A DNA stretch of 5,877 bases, from assembly GCA_002403115.1 (NCBI GenBank), contig DHHE01000076.1:1-5877 (forward strand), in the 5' to 3' direction. This document shows, in pieces, positions 5,296-5,877 of the stretch (position 1 is its first letter; each line of letters opens with the position of its first letter). Position numbers and translations under genes: made by a program. A model generated the notes under the pieces. The model was not told the origin of the DNA, did not search any database, and worked only from the letters and a program-made list of their open reading frames with translations. The DNA comes from a bacterium UBP2_UBA4780. GTDB lineage: Bacteria > Edwardsbacteria > AC1 > EtOH8.

Positions 5296-5832
5296 ATGTC
5301 AAAAAGGCACGAGATACGCCTGTCCGGCTCCGGCGGCCAGGGGATGATAACCGCCGGCGTCATCCTGGCCGAGGCGGCCGGGGTCTACGACGGCCAGAAC
5401 GTGGTCCAGTCCCAGAGCTACGGGCCCGAGGCCCGGGGCGGGGCCAGCAAGGCCGAGGTCATCATCTCCGACCAGGAGATCCACTTCACCAAGGCCACCG
5501 CCATCGACATCCTGCTGGCCATGACCCAGGAGGCCTGGGACAAGTACAGCCACGACCTCAAGTCCGACGGGGTGGCCGTCGTCGACTCCTTCTACGTCAA
5601 GGAGGTGGACCGGCCGGGGGTGCACAAGCTGCCCCTGGCGCAGATGGCCCGGCAGGAGGTGGGCATCGAGATGGTGGCCAACATCATCGCCCTGGGGGCC
5701 ATCGCCGGGATCACCAAGGTGGTCACCCGGGAGTCGCTGGAGAAGGCGGTGATGTCACGGATACCCAAGGGCACCGAGGACAAGAACCGCCAGGCGCTGG
5801 AGATCGGGTTCCGGCTGGCGGCCGGAGTGTGA
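5296..5832 (+). CDS. korC: 2-oxoacid (probably 2-oxoglutarate):ferredoxin oxidoreductase, gamma subunit
   Basis: A 178-residue gamma subunit, the usual length for stand-alone KorC; in the family this domain contributes to CoA binding and closes over the alpha-beta active site. Motifs: GSGGQGMITAG (11-21) near the N-terminus, the strongly conserved SYGPEARGGASKAEVIIS (41-58), a DILLAMTQEAWDKY segment (71-84), and ANIIALGAIAG (128-138) before the C-terminal helices. There is no signal peptide. The ATG at 5296 has SD GAGGAA (5285-5290, spacing 5). With korD, korA and korB it completes a four-subunit enzyme, so the intervening palindrome probably does not separate function, though it may alter subunit mRNA levels. 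The stop forms a TGATG junction with a possible next gene. Confidence 0.93.
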   Translation: MSKRHEIRLSGSGGQGMITAGVILAEAAGVYDGQNVVQSQSYGPEARGGASKAEVIISDQEIHFTKATAIDILLAMTQEAWDKYSHDLKSDGVAVVDSFYVKEVDRPGVHKLPLAQMARQEVGIEMVANIIALGAIAGITKVVTRESLEKAVMSRIPKGTEDKNRQALEIGFRLAAGV

Positions 5833-5877
5833 TGACTGGTGACGCAGCCGGCCGGCGTCTCGATACGTCCGCCGTTG
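5832..5877 (+). CDS. Possible start of a downstream gene, cut by the window edge
   Basis: An ATG at 5832 overlaps the korC stop as TGATG, with GGAG (5824-5827) 4 bases upstream, and the frame stays open for 15 codons to the window end (MTGDAAGRRLDTS...). Translational coupling to korC would be typical in this operon, but the fragment is too short to recognise a family, and the frame could be open by chance in GC-rich sequence. Confidence 0.3.
   Translation, partial: MTGDAAGRRLDTSAV

Overview
The window reads as a compact stretch of a GC-rich bacterial chromosome from an anaerobe or facultative anaerobe. Seven complete protein genes all lie on the + strand, and six of them have a clear Shine-Dalgarno (SD) sequence. 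A ferredoxin-dependent 2-oxoacid oxidoreductase, in place of a lipoyl dehydrogenase complex, points to low-potential ferredoxin metabolism. Third codon positions are strongly G/C, yet AUA (Ile) and AGG (Arg) codons are used regularly. The gaps are AT-richer and full of palindromic repeats of a kind I associate, from memory and unverified, with uncultured bacterial lineages. I cannot name the species or phylum.

Layout. 46-1371 encodes a homologue of archaeal cyclic 2,3-diphosphoglycerate synthetase (a P-loop NTPase). After a gap occupied by a long imperfect palindrome comes carbamate kinase (1474-2409). A gap of about 146 bases with several small hairpins leads to a 92-residue RNA-binding protein with a single RRM domain (2556-2834). 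A fourth-type gap, built on CGAAAA units, precedes a four-subunit 2-oxoacid (probably 2-oxoglutarate):ferredoxin oxidoreductase in the order delta-alpha-beta-gamma (korD, korA, korB, korC; 2952-5832). korD/korA and korA/korB overlap by ATGA. korC is set apart from korB by a 129-base gap holding another palindrome. A TGATG junction at the end of korC may start a further gene cut off by the window edge.

How the genes work together. The kor genes form one enzyme: alpha and beta build the thiamine diphosphate catalytic core, gamma completes the CoA-dependent half-reaction, and delta passes electrons through two [4Fe-4S] clusters to ferredoxin. The first two genes both encode enzymes of high-energy phosphate chemistry and may form a small unit of their own. 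Their link to the kor genes is only adjacency.

I find no CRISPR array, tRNA, rRNA, transposase or convincing sigma-70 promoter. The most notable non-coding feature is that every gap longer than 100 bases carries its own, mutually dissimilar, inverted repeat. The best biochemical lead is the bacterial cyclic-diphosphoglycerate-synthetase homologue next to carbamate kinase.
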